Shown: positions 43,394-53,749, counted from the stretch's first letter. The stretch: 64,000 nt of DNA from Candidatus Thorarchaeota archaeon (GCA_003345555.1 PRDJ01000035.1:1-64000), one strand, 5' to 3'. Numbers and translations are program-made. The notes: a model not told the origin generated them from the sequence alone.

Positions 43394-44674
43394 TCAGTTG
43401 ACCTTCTCCCAAGCAGTAAAGACCTGACCCCGCCCAGATTCAGTAGTGCCCAGTATCTTCTCAATATCCTCCAGCTGCTGGCAGGTACCTGTGTCCATGA
43501 TCGTTTCAACCATAGACGCCATTTCGGCACCGACATGAAGCCTCTCCTGAAGTGTTCCTTCTTTCCTCAGTAGTGTTAGCTCATCCACTCCTTGTTCAAT
43601 CGTTGCGGCAAGTTCTTGGTAACGTCTGCTCTTGTACCAAGGAAGACCGAGAGCGTACATCTGGTAGAAAATCATGTCTAGCACAACTCCCAGAACCTTG
43701 TTGTTAGAATCATGCTCACCCGGCATCTTGTGCCTAATTGACCTGTCTCTGAGACCTATCTCTCTGCAAATCTGATGCCCCCGAATCATCACGCTTACTG
43801 GTTTCTGGGTGTAGTCCGGGCGTCCGTACTTGTCATTGTTCAGGTAGATCCTTGCAAGGAGGTCATGTTGTTCAGGGAAGTGTCTCTTGACGACGTTGAG
43901 AAAGTATTCCTTCTGTCGTCCGGGTTTCAATGTGAGCCCTCCGAATACGATGGACTCTGCCCCGGCTTGCTTTGCTTCTTTTACGAGTCCAGTGATGTTC
44001 TCGTAAGTATCGCCGATGCCCGGGATGAGTGGCACTGCCATCACTCCCCCGAATAGTCCTGCCTTTCTGACTTCCTTGAGTGCTTCGAATCTCTCGGATG
44101 TAGAGGCAGACTTGGGTTCGAATACTTGCTTTGTGCGTTCCTCATACAACGTGATTGTGAACGTCACGTTCGCAAAGGACTGTTTATGGATCTCCTTCAG
44201 AATATCAAGGTCTCGGAGAACCAGGTCCGATTTTGTCAGAACAAAGACAGGCATACCGAAATCTCGTAGAACCTCGAGGTTCTTCCGTGTCACTTCGTAC
44301 TGCTTCTCAGCTGGTTGGTATCCGTCAGAGACTCCCCCACAGACACCGATGACCTGTTTCCTCGGTCCCTGCCGTGCAAGTTTAGCCGCATCATCTTCGT
44401 CGAGAAACGACAATAGAGACTCCGAGCTCAACTCCGATTGAGGGGCAAAGCCATCTTTCTTCAGCTCGCGTTTGAGTACGTCGGGAGCGTTTTCCTTAAT
44501 GCGGACACAGGTGAAGAAATCATCGACGTGATATCCCTCAGACATACCATCACAGTAGACGCAACCGTGTTCACATCCTCTGTAGGCATTGAGAGAGCGG
44601 TTCACATGGAACCAGCTGTCCGCTACAATGAGTTTGGAAAGAAGTGACTTTGCCCTAATACATTGATACTCCAT
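43394..44674 (-). CDS. Radical SAM protein, SPL/Rv2578c-like
   Basis: This 426-residue enzyme has the radical SAM cluster motif Cys34-x3-Cys38-x2-Cys41 (CEHGCVYC) close to the N-terminus after NAYRGC, as in spore-photoproduct-lyase-like and Rv2578c-like proteins. The core continues with VFVLTKSDLVLRD and FTITLYEE. The C-terminal 100 residues are helical. A role in DNA lesion repair is possible by similarity, but the family includes uncharacterised members and no specific substrate can be assigned. Confidence 0.82.
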   Translation of the reverse strand: MEYQCIRAKSLLSKLIVADSWFHVNRSLNAYRGCEHGCVYCDGMSEGYHVDDFFTCVRIKENAPDVLKRELKKDGFAPQSELSSESLLSFLDEDDAAKLARQGPRKQVIGVCGGVSDGYQPAEKQYEVTRKNLEVLRDFGMPVFVLTKSDLVLRDLDILKEIHKQSFANVTFTITLYEERTKQVFEPKSASTSERFEALKEVRKAGLFGGVMAVPLIPGIGDTYENITGLVKEAKQAGAESIVFGGLTLKPGRQKEYFLNVVKRHFPEQHDLLARIYLNNDKYGRPDYTQKPVSVMIRGHQICREIGLRDRSIRHKMPGEHDSNNKVLGVVLDMIFYQMYALGLPWYKSRRYQELAATIEQGVDELTLLRKEGTLQERLHVGAEMASMVETIMDTGTCQQLEDIEKILGTTESGRGQVFTAWEKVN

Positions 44675-44859
44675 TCTGCGAACAGCCCCGCTTGCAGTTA
44701 CCCAAGGATTGCTTGATGACTCATATAGTGTTCTTGGCTCTTAAATCGAGCTTTCAGATATGCGAAGGATGCATGAAGAGACCCACAATTAACGCGAACG
44801 GATTCTGCATCTAGGTAGCTTTTTCTTCTTGACGTATCTGTCTCAATCTGGGTGCGTTC

Positions 44860-45465
44860 TTGAAGACCGACCTGAAGAAACAGTTCAAGGATCTGTACTT
44901 ACCCTCTGCCAAGAAGCCATCCATCGTTGATGTGCCCTCGTTCAACTTTGTCATGATTGATGGCGCTGGAGATCCGAACACGTCTAAGGAATACCAAGCA
45001 GCATTGGAGGCTCTGTACGGAGTATCATTCACTGTGAAGTTCATGCTCAAGAAGGAGGTTGGGGCCGATTTCGCAGTGATGCCTTTGGAAGGTCAATGGT
45101 GGACACCTGGGCAGGCTACAATCGATTTGAGCAACAAGAGCAAATGGCAATGGACCTCGATGATTCTTCAACCAGAACCTGTGACCAAGATCTGGATAGG
45201 GAAGGCTATTGAAGAGCTGCGCAAGAAAAGGAACCCTTCTGCCCTTTCGAAGGTGCGATTCGAGACCTTCCACGAGGGCCTCTCAGTCCAAATCATGTAT
45301 GTCGGTCCGTACGCTGCGGAGGGTCCGACAATAGAGAACCTTCACACATTCGCGAAGGAGTCCGCCTACAGACTTCGCGGCAAGCACCACGAAATCTACC
45401 TTAGTGACCCTCGAAGGACAGCACCGGAGAAACTCAAGACAGTCATTCGACAACCTGTTGAATAG
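44860..45465 (+). CDS. GyrI-like small-molecule-binding domain protein
   Basis: This 201-residue soluble protein has motifs of stand-alone GyrI-like proteins: FNFVMIDGAGDPNTSKEYQAALEALYG near 29-55, MPLEGQWWT around 71, and MYVGPYAAEGPTIENL around 147. Such proteins bind or hydrolyse small cyclic compounds. It starts at TTG with GGGTG six bases upstream. The following SDR gene starts 20 bases after its stop, so they may be co-transcribed. Confidence 0.85.
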   Translation: MKTDLKKQFKDLYLPSAKKPSIVDVPSFNFVMIDGAGDPNTSKEYQAALEALYGVSFTVKFMLKKEVGADFAVMPLEGQWWTPGQATIDLSNKSKWQWTSMILQPEPVTKIWIGKAIEELRKKRNPSALSKVRFETFHEGLSVQIMYVGPYAAEGPTIENLHTFAKESAYRLRGKHHEIYLSDPRRTAPEKLKTVIRQPVE

Positions 45466-45484
45466 GACGAACATCAATCGTTAT

Positions 45485-46327
45485 ATGTCGGACCTTCCTC
45501 ATGTCTGCTCCAACGATTCTGAGAAGGTGCTACTCAACGTGACGAAGTATAATCTGAGCGGAAAAGCTGCGATCGTGACGGGAGCTTCGCGCGGTCTCGG
45601 TGAGCAGTTCGTCAGAGCCCTTGCTGAGTCAGGGGCGAATGTTGTTCTTGCTGCTCGAACCCTCGACAAGATGCAGAGAATAGCTGACGAGGTATCTCGT
45701 GCTCATGGTGTTAAGGCAATACCAATTGCCACCGATGTAACCAAAGAATCTGACGTCATCAAGATGGTGGACACTGCTGTCAAGAAACTCGGCACCGTGG
45801 ATATTCTGGTCAATAACGCGGGAGTATACGTTTTCAAACCCCTGATTGAGCAGACTCTCGCTGATTGGAACCAAGTCATGAATGTCTGTTTGACGTCGGC
45901 CTTTCTGGCATCAAGAGAGGCTGCGAAGGTAATGATTCCGAAGAAATCGGGCTGCATTATCAACATCTCATCCACTTTCGGACTTGGTGCAACGGAATTC
46001 ACAGAAGTGGGTTACTACGCTTCGAAAGGCGGAGTGATAGCAATGACAAAGGCCCTCGCAGTGGAACTTGGCAAGTACGGTATTCGTGTCAATGCCATTG
46101 CGCCTGGATTCTTTCCAACTGAGATGTCCATCAATGCTCTCACAGACAAGAAGCTTCGAGAGACCTACATCGAACCCAGGACCGCGCTGTTCGATACAAA
46201 GACCGGTGGCCGTCTGATGGCCCAGAACGAGTGGATTCGGGGTGCAGTCTGTTTCTTGGCAAGCGATGATGCGAAGTATATAACAGGTCACACGCTCGCA
46301 GTGGATGGCGGCTGGTTGGCGTACTAG
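45485..46327 (+). CDS. Short-chain dehydrogenase/reductase (3-oxoacyl-ACP reductase-like)
   Basis: This 280-residue NAD(P)H-dependent SDR has the cofactor motif TGASRGLG beginning at Thr32, VNNAGVY in the core, a catalytic serine in NISSTFG and Tyr177-x3-Lys181. The C-terminus GHTLAVDGGW is typical of gluconate 5-dehydrogenase or FabG-like classical SDRs. The ATG at 45485 is preferred over the overlapping start at 45404; a GTG near the first strand would shorten it further. Substrate is unknown. Confidence 0.88.
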   Translation: MSDLPHVCSNDSEKVLLNVTKYNLSGKAAIVTGASRGLGEQFVRALAESGANVVLAARTLDKMQRIADEVSRAHGVKAIPIATDVTKESDVIKMVDTAVKKLGTVDILVNNAGVYVFKPLIEQTLADWNQVMNVCLTSAFLASREAAKVMIPKKSGCIINISSTFGLGATEFTEVGYYASKGGVIAMTKALAVELGKYGIRVNAIAPGFFPTEMSINALTDKKLRETYIEPRTALFDTKTGGRLMAQNEWIRGAVCFLASDDAKYITGHTLAVDGGWLAY

Positions 46328-46452
46328 AGATCGTCTCGGACGACAAGCGCCCGGGATTTACGCTTCATTTCCCCGGGTATTGTTCGGCCTTAACAGTCTT
46401 GAAATAGGTATGACGAGAAGCTCAAGAATAGTCTCCTACTGGAGGCGCAAGC

Positions 46453-47379
46453 ATGCGAGCAATACCGTTTATCCAAACCAGTGTCTTTGTGGACGAGAGG
46501 TACTCCTTCAGCGGCAATCAGCTGGCCACATTTTGGGATCATATCCTGAATTCGCGTCTCACTGATGAGGAAATGCAGGGTATTGCTTTGGAGATGCAGC
46601 ATTCAGAGACGACGTTCACTCTTGCTCCCACTCTCGCAAATTGCTCTTCGAAGGTGCGAATCTTTACACCGGGAATGGAGATACCCTTTGCTGGACATCC
46701 AACTCTTGGCACAGCATACGTGCTGAGATACAAGCGACTCGTGAGTCCTACTGACAGCGAAGTGCAGCTCGAACTCGGGGTCGGACCAATAAAGGTGCGG
46801 TACCTTTCAGAAGATGCTATTCAGATGGCCCAAGGTCGCCCTAAGTTCATGGAGACTTGGACACAGAAAGGTGCAGTTGCAGACGCGATTGGACTGAGAG
46901 CCGATGAGATATTAGATACATCACCAATGGAATTCGTTTCGACTGGTGCGCCGTTTCTGATTGTCCCCGTCAAGTCACTCATTGCTATTCAGCGGGCAAG
47001 TCCAAATGCTCCGACCCTACTGAAAGTGCTCAGCGGACAACCGTCCCAAGACGTCGTTCTCTTCAGTACCGAGCACATCAACGCCGACTCGAATGTCCAT
47101 GTCAGGATGTTTGGTCCGGGCGTGGGAGTCCTTGAAGATCCTGCCACGGGCAGTGCAGCTGGTCCGCTGGGCGCATATCTGAAAATGCACGACATCTTGC
47201 CCGAAACCGGGTCAAAGGACAAGATAGTCATCGAACAGGGGTATGAGATTCGTAGACCCAGCAGACTTGAGGTAACTACATCAGGTGGTAAGTCTCCGCG
47301 TGAAGTCTATGTGTCCGGCAAGGTCAGACTTGTCGCCGAGGGGCGTCTGTACGTAAGGACAGAAGACAAACGCAGCTAG
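46453..47379 (+). CDS. PhzF-family isomerase-like protein
   Basis: This 308-residue protein of the diaminopimelate-epimerase-fold PhzF family shows FVDERYSFSGNQLATFWD near the N-terminus, SETTFTL (with the catalytic-type Glu) near 48, MEIPFAGHPTLGTAYVL near 74, and EDPATGSAAGPLGAYL near 226. GGAGG lies seven bases before the ATG. Biological role is unknown; relatives isomerise small metabolites. It precedes an MFS exporter by 147 bases. Confidence 0.88.
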   Translation: MRAIPFIQTSVFVDERYSFSGNQLATFWDHILNSRLTDEEMQGIALEMQHSETTFTLAPTLANCSSKVRIFTPGMEIPFAGHPTLGTAYVLRYKRLVSPTDSEVQLELGVGPIKVRYLSEDAIQMAQGRPKFMETWTQKGAVADAIGLRADEILDTSPMEFVSTGAPFLIVPVKSLIAIQRASPNAPTLLKVLSGQPSQDVVLFSTEHINADSNVHVRMFGPGVGVLEDPATGSAAGPLGAYLKMHDILPETGSKDKIVIEQGYEIRRPSRLEVTTSGGKSPREVYVSGKVRLVAEGRLYVRTEDKRS

Positions 47380-47526
47380 TCCTTCTTGGACGGCACAACA
47401 TCATGCCATGTTTCACTGCCCTTAAGAGAAGGTAGACTTGCGTCAACGACCTATCATTCTAGGAGATTTGATCTCATCAGCGAACAATCCGTTCCGCAGA
47501 CGCGGGCAGGAGAACATCAGAAGTCG

Positions 47527-48819
47527 ATGCGCCCGTTCTTCATAATGTGGAGCGGTCAAGCTGCCTCTCTACTTGGTACCTCACTTGTCCAGTTCGTACT
47601 TGTATGGTGGCTCACGCTTACAACCGGCTCAGCCACAGTCCTAGCCTTTGCTACAATCGCCGCTTTGATTCCACAGGTGCTCCTAACTCCTCTTGCGGGA
47701 GCCTTTGTGGATCGGCACAGTCGACGAGCCATAATGATCGTAGCCGACACAATTGCGGCAGCTCCCATTGTACCTCTGATGATGCTCTATTACTACGGAT
47801 TGATTGAGGTCTGGCATATCTATCTCGCCATGTTCGTCAGAGCTTCTGCTAGTGCATTTCATTGGCCGGCCATGGAGGCGTCTACGACCATGCTTGTGCC
47901 GAAGAAGCATCTGGCCCGAATCGGTGGGTTGAATCAAGCACTCTACGGTGCATCGAGTGTGGTCGCTCCTCCGATAGGTGCTGTGCTATTCGTTACATTC
48001 CCGATGTATGGTTTGCTCGCCATTGATATCGTTACAGCGTCCTTGGCTGTTTCTGCTCTTGCTTTCATACACATACCGCAACCCGTGCGGCAAGCACTAA
48101 CAAAGGACTCAGGGGTCCTAGGCGATATGTTGGCCGGGTTTAGATTCCTGCGAGTCTGGAAAGGAGCATTAGTCTTAATGTTTGTCGCGATGCTGATCAA
48201 TTTCCTCATTTCTCCGGCATTCGGCCTATTGCCTATTCTGGTTGCAGAGAACTTCGCAGGAGATGCGCCGATGCTGGCCGCGATGGAGTCAGTGATGGGC
48301 ATCTGTACAGTCTTAGGTGGTGTGATCTTGGGCGCATGGGGTGGGTCTAGTCGAAGAGTCGTGACGGCAGTATGGTCTCTGGCTATCTCAGGCATTGCGA
48401 CAACGATTATCGGTCTTGCTCCCCTGCTTGTTGGTCCGCAACCTTGGAACCAGTACGAGCTGACCCTGGGCATGGTGTCCGTAGTCGGTTTTCTCTTGGC
48501 ACTTGTGAACGGCTGTCTGATGGCGATCCTTCAGGCCACGATTCCACCAGACATGCAGGGACGGGTGTTCTCACTGATATCCAGCGGTGCGGGAGCCATG
48601 ATGCCATTAGGCTATGCGCTTGCAGGCCCGCTAGCTGATGCCTTTGGTGTTCAATTCTGGTTCATCCTCTCTGGTGTTGTCACATTTGCCACCGGCTTGG
48701 CCTGTGTCTTCATGCCATCGGTAATGGAAATCGAAAAGACCCCAATTCAGTCACGGAAAACGGTAGCTGAGCTGGCCGAGTTGGTCGATACTAGCTCATC
48801 TGACACTGACACGGAATGA
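47527..48819 (+). CDS. MFS transporter (MFS_3, multidrug/siderophore exporter-like)
   Basis: This 430-residue transporter has 12 predicted helices. The N-terminus (MRPFFIMWSGQAASLLG) and the loop GAFVDRHSRRAIMI after helix 2 match the MFS_3 (EntS-like) group. The frame is open back to a TTG at 47386, but that region is polar and unlike the family, so the ATG at 47527 is preferred. The C-terminal 35 residues are cytosolic and acidic. Convergent with another MFS gene. Confidence 0.82.
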   Translation: MRPFFIMWSGQAASLLGTSLVQFVLVWWLTLTTGSATVLAFATIAALIPQVLLTPLAGAFVDRHSRRAIMIVADTIAAAPIVPLMMLYYYGLIEVWHIYLAMFVRASASAFHWPAMEASTTMLVPKKHLARIGGLNQALYGASSVVAPPIGAVLFVTFPMYGLLAIDIVTASLAVSALAFIHIPQPVRQALTKDSGVLGDMLAGFRFLRVWKGALVLMFVAMLINFLISPAFGLLPILVAENFAGDAPMLAAMESVMGICTVLGGVILGAWGGSSRRVVTAVWSLAISGIATTIIGLAPLLVGPQPWNQYELTLGMVSVVGFLLALVNGCLMAILQATIPPDMQGRVFSLISSGAGAMMPLGYALAGPLADAFGVQFWFILSGVVTFATGLACVFMPSVMEIEKTPIQSRKTVAELAELVDTSSSDTDTE

Positions 48820-48874
48820 CGTTGCCTGAAGAGGAGATGGCCGACGATTCCTGTCTAGTCAGGAACATAAGAAA

Positions 48875-48917
48875 GGAGCGGACCTCCCCGGTGCCAAACC
48901 GAGGGGATTCCGCTTCC
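48875..48917. terminator. Hairpin between convergent transporter genes
   Basis: GGAGCGGA-CC-TCCCCGG pairs with CCGAGGGGA-T-TCCGCTTCC across a short loop in the 152-base convergent gap, followed on the plus strand by CGCTTTTG. It probably marks the 3' ends of both genes. I considered a tRNA and rejected it. Confidence 0.45.
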
Positions 48918-48971
48918 GTACCCCGCTTTTGTACGATTCCAATTCGATTCCCGCAAGAAAGGGCTCTAGAC

Positions 48972-50306
48972 CTATGCACCCGTTTTGCGTGCCCATAGTG
49001 TCTTGAAATCAGGGTCAATGTCTATGTACCTAAGTATGATGACCGCCACAATTAGAGCCGGAGCAAAAATCGGGCCCCACCATATCAGCGCCCATGGCTT
49101 GGAGTAGTCCATCATAACGCCCAGGATCACCGCGGAGACTGCTTGAAAGAAGTTGAGTGGTACGCCAATGAAGCCTGTATATATCCCTGAACGGCTTTGT
49201 CCAGTCTCAATCTCATCAACCTGAGCGATGTCAGCGGGGACAATGTAGCTCATCAGATAGTAGACCGCCATGCATGCAGCTAACGGTATGAAGTACACTA
49301 CGCCAACAATCACATTTGGCACAATGGCCGTCAAGGACTGTAGAATGACTGTCATCGGCAAAAGCAGCGCAAGAACAATCATCGACATGGTCATGGAGCG
49401 TTTCTTCCCTATGCTTCGAATCACCTTTATCCATACAAAGAGAAACAGCATGATGGAAATGAGGAGCGAGAGTGCTGGTGGAAGGAGCAGCGGGAGAGAG
49501 TTGAGGAGGAGGACATCACGAGTGACTCCTACTATCTGGGCAGTGATAGCCGAAAAGGTGAATGAAAGGAATCCAACAGCGAACATCCACCCCACGTAAT
49601 TGTGATTGGCAAGAACTATCGCAGTTTCTTGACGGAGACTCCTCCTGGGGACGACAATGTCTGGCTTCTCCCGTATCCAGATTATTGACGGTAAGAAGAA
49701 TACAACTGTGAGTACTGAGAATGCGAGTATGAATATCACACCAAAGCTCTTGAGGCCCGGAGGTTCAGGATCCTCGTAGAAGAGTAGTGTAGTCAGGAAG
49801 CTAACCACGACTCCCAGTCCGTTAGCGATCCAATTCGCCGTGTTTTGCATACTTGACACAAAAGGCCTTTCGTCTTCATCTGTTATCTCTGGCAGCCAAG
49901 CTTGGAATGCTGTTAGTAGGAATGCGTAGAAGAACTTGAACGTGCATAAGGTGGTCAAATAGTAGAAGAACAGGAGGAGTCCCAAGTTAGGATTCGTCAA
50001 GTCAAGGAACCAGTTGGGAACGAATAGCAGGAAACCGGTCACGGCAAGACCTGGTGCTCCCACTGCCACGAATGGCTTTCTGCGCCCCCATCTGGTCTCA
50101 ACACGATCGCTCCAGTAGCCTGTCAGCCAATGAGTCAGGCCGATAACAACGTATGACGTTGCGAGAGCCAATCCTGCGAGAAGCCAATCAAGTTTGAAGA
50201 AATTACCGTAAATGTAGAACGAAGTAAGGCCGGTCAAAGTCAAAAGAAACGACGATCCGAATCGGCCCATACCATAAGCGACTTTCTTGTAGAATGGTAG
50301 CATCAT
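48972..50306 (-). CDS. MFS sugar transporter, GPH (melibiose:cation symporter-like) family
   Basis: This 444-residue transporter with 12 helices starts FYKKVAYGMGRFGSSF, like GPH symporters. The loop SDRVETRWGRRKPFVAVG (about 66-83) is the diagnostic GPH motif. A central loop EITDEDERPFVSSMQN is also typical. Substrate is unclear: sugars in bacterial members, unknown in archaeal ones. A TATA-like GCTTAAATG (50371-50379) lies about 70 bases upstream. Confidence 0.85.
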   Translation of the reverse strand: MMLPFYKKVAYGMGRFGSSFLLTLTGLTSFYIYGNFFKLDWLLAGLALATSYVVIGLTHWLTGYWSDRVETRWGRRKPFVAVGAPGLAVTGFLLFVPNWFLDLTNPNLGLLLFFYYLTTLCTFKFFYAFLLTAFQAWLPEITDEDERPFVSSMQNTANWIANGLGVVVSFLTTLLFYEDPEPPGLKSFGVIFILAFSVLTVVFFLPSIIWIREKPDIVVPRRSLRQETAIVLANHNYVGWMFAVGFLSFTFSAITAQIVGVTRDVLLLNSLPLLLPPALSLLISIMLFLFVWIKVIRSIGKKRSMTMSMIVLALLLPMTVILQSLTAIVPNVIVGVVYFIPLAACMAVYYLMSYIVPADIAQVDEIETGQSRSGIYTGFIGVPLNFFQAVSAVILGVMMDYSKPWALIWWGPIFAPALIVAVIILRYIDIDPDFKTLWARKTGA

Positions 50307-50418
50307 ATTTCAAAGACCACCAATCCAGCCCTTTTGCGGAATCTGAATCCTAAGCTGAGCGGCTAAGCCCGCATTTAAGCGATACGAAAGAAGGGACAAG
50401 ATTGACTATGTGGTTGTT

Positions 50419-53061
50419 TTAGGCTTTCACATCTTTGTTCCTGTATGCTACTGGGCTTGCATCAAAGGTCTTCTTGCAGTTCGGGCTACAGAAGTAGTAC
50501 CTCTTTCCCATGAAGTCACTGTACAGCGCCGCTGTCTGGATGTCTACATCCATCTTGCATACGGGATCGATGGCGATGCCCGACTTCCTATCCTCGGATG
50601 GAAGCACCGTTGTGGCTCCCTCGCCCAATGGCCTAGGCTTGAACCTGCCAAGGAACAATGCATTCGTGACAACGCTGACGCTGGATAGCGACATGGCGAG
50701 GCCAGCATACTCTGGTCTTAGTACTAAGCCCATTAGCGGTACGAAGACACCAGCCGCTATCGGAAGCAAAGCCAAGTTGTATACGAACGCCCAGAAGAAT
50801 CCTTGCTTAATCTTGGTCATCGTCTTGCGACCGAGCTCAATGCCCGATACAACGTCCAGGAGATTGTCTTTCACAAGTACGATATCCCCGGTCTCCACTG
50901 ATACGTCCGTACCTGAGCCCAAGGCAATACCGACATCGGCTTGAGCCAGAGCAGGAGCGTCATTTACGCCGTCGCCTACCATTGCCACTGTGCGTCCTTC
51001 AAGTTGGAGGCCCTTCACTTTGATTGCTTTGTCCGCAGGTAACACTTCTGCAAGAACGTTATCAATTCCAAGACTTCTCGCCACGGCTCGTGCTGTCTTC
51101 TCCTTATCCCCGCTAATCATCCAGACATTGAGACCCATGCTACGAAGTGCTTTGACTGCCCTTGCTGAACTCTCTTTGGGTGGGTCAGCTATAGCCAGCG
51201 CGGCGAGTGGCCTGCCATCGATTGCTGAGTATACCACCGTCTTGCCCTGTTCCTCAAGCGCGTCGCTCTTGGTATCAATCTGAGAAATGTCGATGGAATT
51301 CTCCCGCATGTAATGGTCATTTCCGATGATTATCGTGGAGCCGTCCACGGTGGCACGGACTCCTTTGCCAGAATCGGAAATGAAATCGTCAACTCGGAGA
51401 AATTCAATCTCTCTCTCTTGTGCATAACGAACGACCGCCTCAGCCAGAGGATGTGCACTATTCTTCTCCACCGATGATATCAGCTGCAATGCTTTGGTTG
51501 CATCGGTATTCGAGGCGTAGATGAGGTCTGTAACGGTAGGCTTCCCGACGGTCAGTGTTCCTGTCTTGTCGAACACGACTGTGTCAATCCTAGGAATTGC
51601 TTCGAGCCCCGCTCCCGTCTTGAAGAGTATACCCTCCTTGGCTCCTCTTCCTATCCCCACCATAATCGCCGTAGGGGTAGCCAAGCCCAGGGCACATGGA
51701 CACGCGGCGACAAGGACAGCTATTGTGAAACTCAATGCTCTCACCCAACCTGCACCCATGAACACCACCCACGACACGAATGTCGCGGCTGCCAGTATTA
51801 GGACAATCGGGACGAATACTTCTGCGATCGCGTCAGCCCTTCTCTGGATTGCAGGTTTCTGGGTCTGAGCTACCTCAACGAGCCGCACAATCTGGGACAA
51901 GACAGTGTCCTGTCCGACCTTCGTAGCTCTTATCCTGAGTGCTCCACTCCTGTTTATCGTGGCGCCGACGGCTGAGTCTCCCACATTCTTGGTGACCGGC
52001 ATTGATTCTCCTGTGATCATTGATTCATCAACAGTAGATTGTCCCTCTACAACTTCGCCATCTACTGGCACCTTGTCACCAGGTCTCACCAATATTATGT
52101 CACCGACTTCCACATCCTCAGCAGGGATTACGATCTCTTGGCCATTCCTCTCGACAATAGCTACCTGGGCTTGAAGGTTCATCAGGCTCCTGATGGCTCT
52201 CGAGGTTCGACCCTTGGCGATGGCCTCAAGCGTCCTGCCTAGGAGAATGAATGTAATCAACAGAGCCGCAGTATCGTAGAACGTCAAGTAACCCGGTAGC
52301 ACAAACGTTGCCGCTACGGAATAGAAATAGGCTGCACTAGTCCCTAGCATTATGAGCAGATCCATGTTGGTCTTGCCATGCCGAAGTACTCTGAGGCTTG
52401 ACCGGTAGAAAGGATAGCCCGCGACGAATTGAATGGGGGTCGTCAAGATGAATAGCACAAAGTCTGCAGACACCCCTGGGGGTATGAATGGAATCAACAC
52501 TCCAAGCATGATCAACAGCACTGGGACAGTCAAGACTGTGGCAAAGGCCAGCAAGCCCGAATAGTAGTGAACTTCCCTCTCTCTTGCCAACGACTCTCTA
52601 TCAACACGTGAGGTACTAGTGTCCACTATGCTGTAACCTAGCTCCTTGAGTGCTCGTTTGACAATCTTGGACGTAACCAAATCCTCGTCGTACTCAACAA
52701 GAAGGCGTCCGCTGTCCTCATAATTCCTTACACTGATAACGCCGTCAAGATTCTTGATCCTCTCTGAGATGGGCTGCCATTCTTCTCGCTGAGGATGAGG
52801 ATTAAGAGTCAGAGTCATGGCCGGCCTTCTTGCGCGATATCCTGTCGAGTTGACTGCTTCCTCCAATGTTCGACGATCTACCTTGCCTGCCTCGTATTCA
52901 ACTACAGCTTTCTCATCCAGTAGACTCACGGCCGCACTGACGACACCTTCCTGTTTGAGAAGCGACTTCTCGACGGTCGCCACACAGGATGCGCAGTGCA
53001 TCCCCTCTATCTTCAGTGACATTCGCGATTTGGTCGCTGACTCGCGCGATTCAGTACTCAA
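50419..53061 (-). CDS. copA: Copper-translocating P1B-type ATPase with C-terminal YHS domain
   Basis: This 880-residue Cu+ export ATPase begins with an HMA domain carrying GMHCASC (Cys23, Cys26). A second HMA-like unit (about 85-150) lacks the CxxC. Core motifs are [19 protein letters not shown] in the ion-binding helix, [15 protein letters not shown] and [15 protein letters not shown] and [12 protein letters not shown] complete the Cu+ site. The C-terminal 45 residues form a YHS domain ([14 protein letters not shown]), usually N-terminal or absent. It starts at TTG with GGTGG six bases upstream. Confidence 0.92.
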   Translation of the reverse strand: MSTESRESATKSRMSLKIEGMHCASCVATVEKSLLKQEGVVSAAVSLLDEKAVVEYEAGKVDRRTLEEAVNSTGYRARRPAMTLTLNPHPQREEWQPISERIKNLDGVISVRNYEDSGRLLVEYDEDLVTSKIVKRALKELGYSIVDTSTSRVDRESLAREREVHYYSGLLAFATVLTVPVLLIMLGVLIPFIPPGVSADFVLFILTTPIQFVAGYPFYRSSLRVLRHGKTNMDLLIMLGTSAAYFYSVAATFVLPGYLTFYDTAALLITFILLGRTLEAIAKGRTSRAIRSLMNLQAQVAIVERNGQEIVIPAEDVEVGDIILVRPGDKVPVDGEVVEGQSTVDESMITGESMPVTKNVGDSAVGATINRSGALRIRATKVGQDTVLSQIVRLVEVAQTQKPAIQRRADAIAEVFVPIVLILAAATFVSWVVFMGAGWVRALSFTIAVLVAACPCALGLATPTAIMVGIGRGAKEGILFKTGAGLEAIPRIDTVVFDKTGTLTVGKPTVTDLIYASNTDATKALQLISSVEKNSAHPLAEAVVRYAQEREIEFLRVDDFISDSGKGVRATVDGSTIIIGNDHYMRENSIDISQIDTKSDALEEQGKTVVYSAIDGRPLAALAIADPPKESSARAVKALRSMGLNVWMISGDKEKTARAVARSLGIDNVLAEVLPADKAIKVKGLQLEGRTVAMVGDGVNDAPALAQADVGIALGSGTDVSVETGDIVLVKDNLLDVVSGIELGRKTMTKIKQGFFWAFVYNLALLPIAAGVFVPLMGLVLRPEYAGLAMSLSSVSVVTNALFLGRFKPRPLGEGATTVLPSEDRKSGIAIDPVCKMDVDIQTAALYSDFMGKRYYFCSPNCKKTFDASPVAYRNKDVKA

Positions 53062-53093
53062 CGTAGACCACCCTTCTTCGGCTGTATGTTCAC

Positions 53094-53117
53094 TATTGTT
53101 AACGCGGTCAACTAATA
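53094..53117 (-). promoter_or_regulatory. Imperfect dyad and TATA-like element upstream of the copper ATPase
   Basis: TATTGTTAAC-GCG-GTCAACTAATA is a near-symmetric inverted repeat of about 10 bases per arm, 33-56 bases before the TTG start and adjacent to TTATTAG on the minus strand. Position and symmetry suit a copper-responsive repressor operator. No regulator gene is adjacent, so this is inference. Confidence 0.45.
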
Positions 53118-53164
53118 AGCATTCGGATATGTCACACAGACCAGCAAATCATCGAGGCACCGTG

Positions 53165-53749
53165 TCAGCCCACGAACAGGTCACTTTCTCCACTTTCGGC
53201 CAGCTTCATCATTCGCAGCAGCTCTGTGAATGTATGTTGTATATTCTCACCTGTCTTAGCTGATGTCTCGATAAAGTAGGCCGGCACATTGAGCTTGGCT
53301 TTGAAATACTCCGCAAACTTCCGGCCTTCGTCAGGAGTCACACTGTCCTTTGCCGGGGTTCGTGGTCGGAGGTCCACTTTGTTACCTACTATGACGGTGG
53401 GCGGCAACGGCCCCATGTTGCGGTAGGCTTCCACGAGCCATTTGGAAGCGTTCTCGAATGATCTTCGGTCGACCACAGAGTACACCAAGATGATTCCATT
53501 GCAGCCATGATAGTAGTGGCCTCTGACTTTCTCGAATGTAGGTTGCCCGGCCAAATCCCATATTATGAACTTCACGACTTCGTCCTCGAAGAGTATTCGC
53601 TTTGTCGCAAGGTCAACTCCTATGGTTGCGATATGACCCTCGATGAAGTCCTCTCCTAGGTAATTGCGCCGCATGCTGGTCTTGCCTACGGCACCATCTC
53701 CTATGAGAACTGCCTTCAGAATCCTGCTGCCGTCGTCTTGGTCCTTCAT
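53165..53749 (-). CDS. Ras/Rab-like small GTPase
   Basis: This 194-residue GTP-binding switch protein has all five G motifs: GDGAVGKTS (17-25), switch I Thr42 in ATIGVD, DLAGQ (65-69) with the catalytic-type Gln69, NKVD (123-126) and TSAK (162-165). WDLAGQPTFEKVRGHYYHG is Rab-like. There is no C-terminal prenylation cysteine; the tail ends SDLFVG, so membrane association would need another route. Such GTPases are abundant in Asgard archaea and are the main taxonomic clue here. It probably starts leaderless. Confidence 0.95.
   Translation of the reverse strand: MKDQDDGSRILKAVLIGDGAVGKTSMRRNYLGEDFIEGHIATIGVDLATKRILFEDEVVKFIIWDLAGQPTFEKVRGHYYHGCNGIILVYSVVDRRSFENASKWLVEAYRNMGPLPPTVIVGNKVDLRPRTPAKDSVTPDEGRKFAEYFKAKLNVPAYFIETSAKTGENIQHTFTELLRMMKLAESGESDLFVG

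Noticed and set aside
47386-47526. Longer N-terminus of the MFS_3 transporter
   Set aside because: The added 47 residues are polar and unlike the family, whose first helix begins right after the ATG at 47527.
48870-48960. Possible tRNA or small RNA between convergent MFS genes
   Set aside because: Only one long hairpin forms; no cloverleaf, no T-loop. Best read as a convergent 3'-end hairpin.
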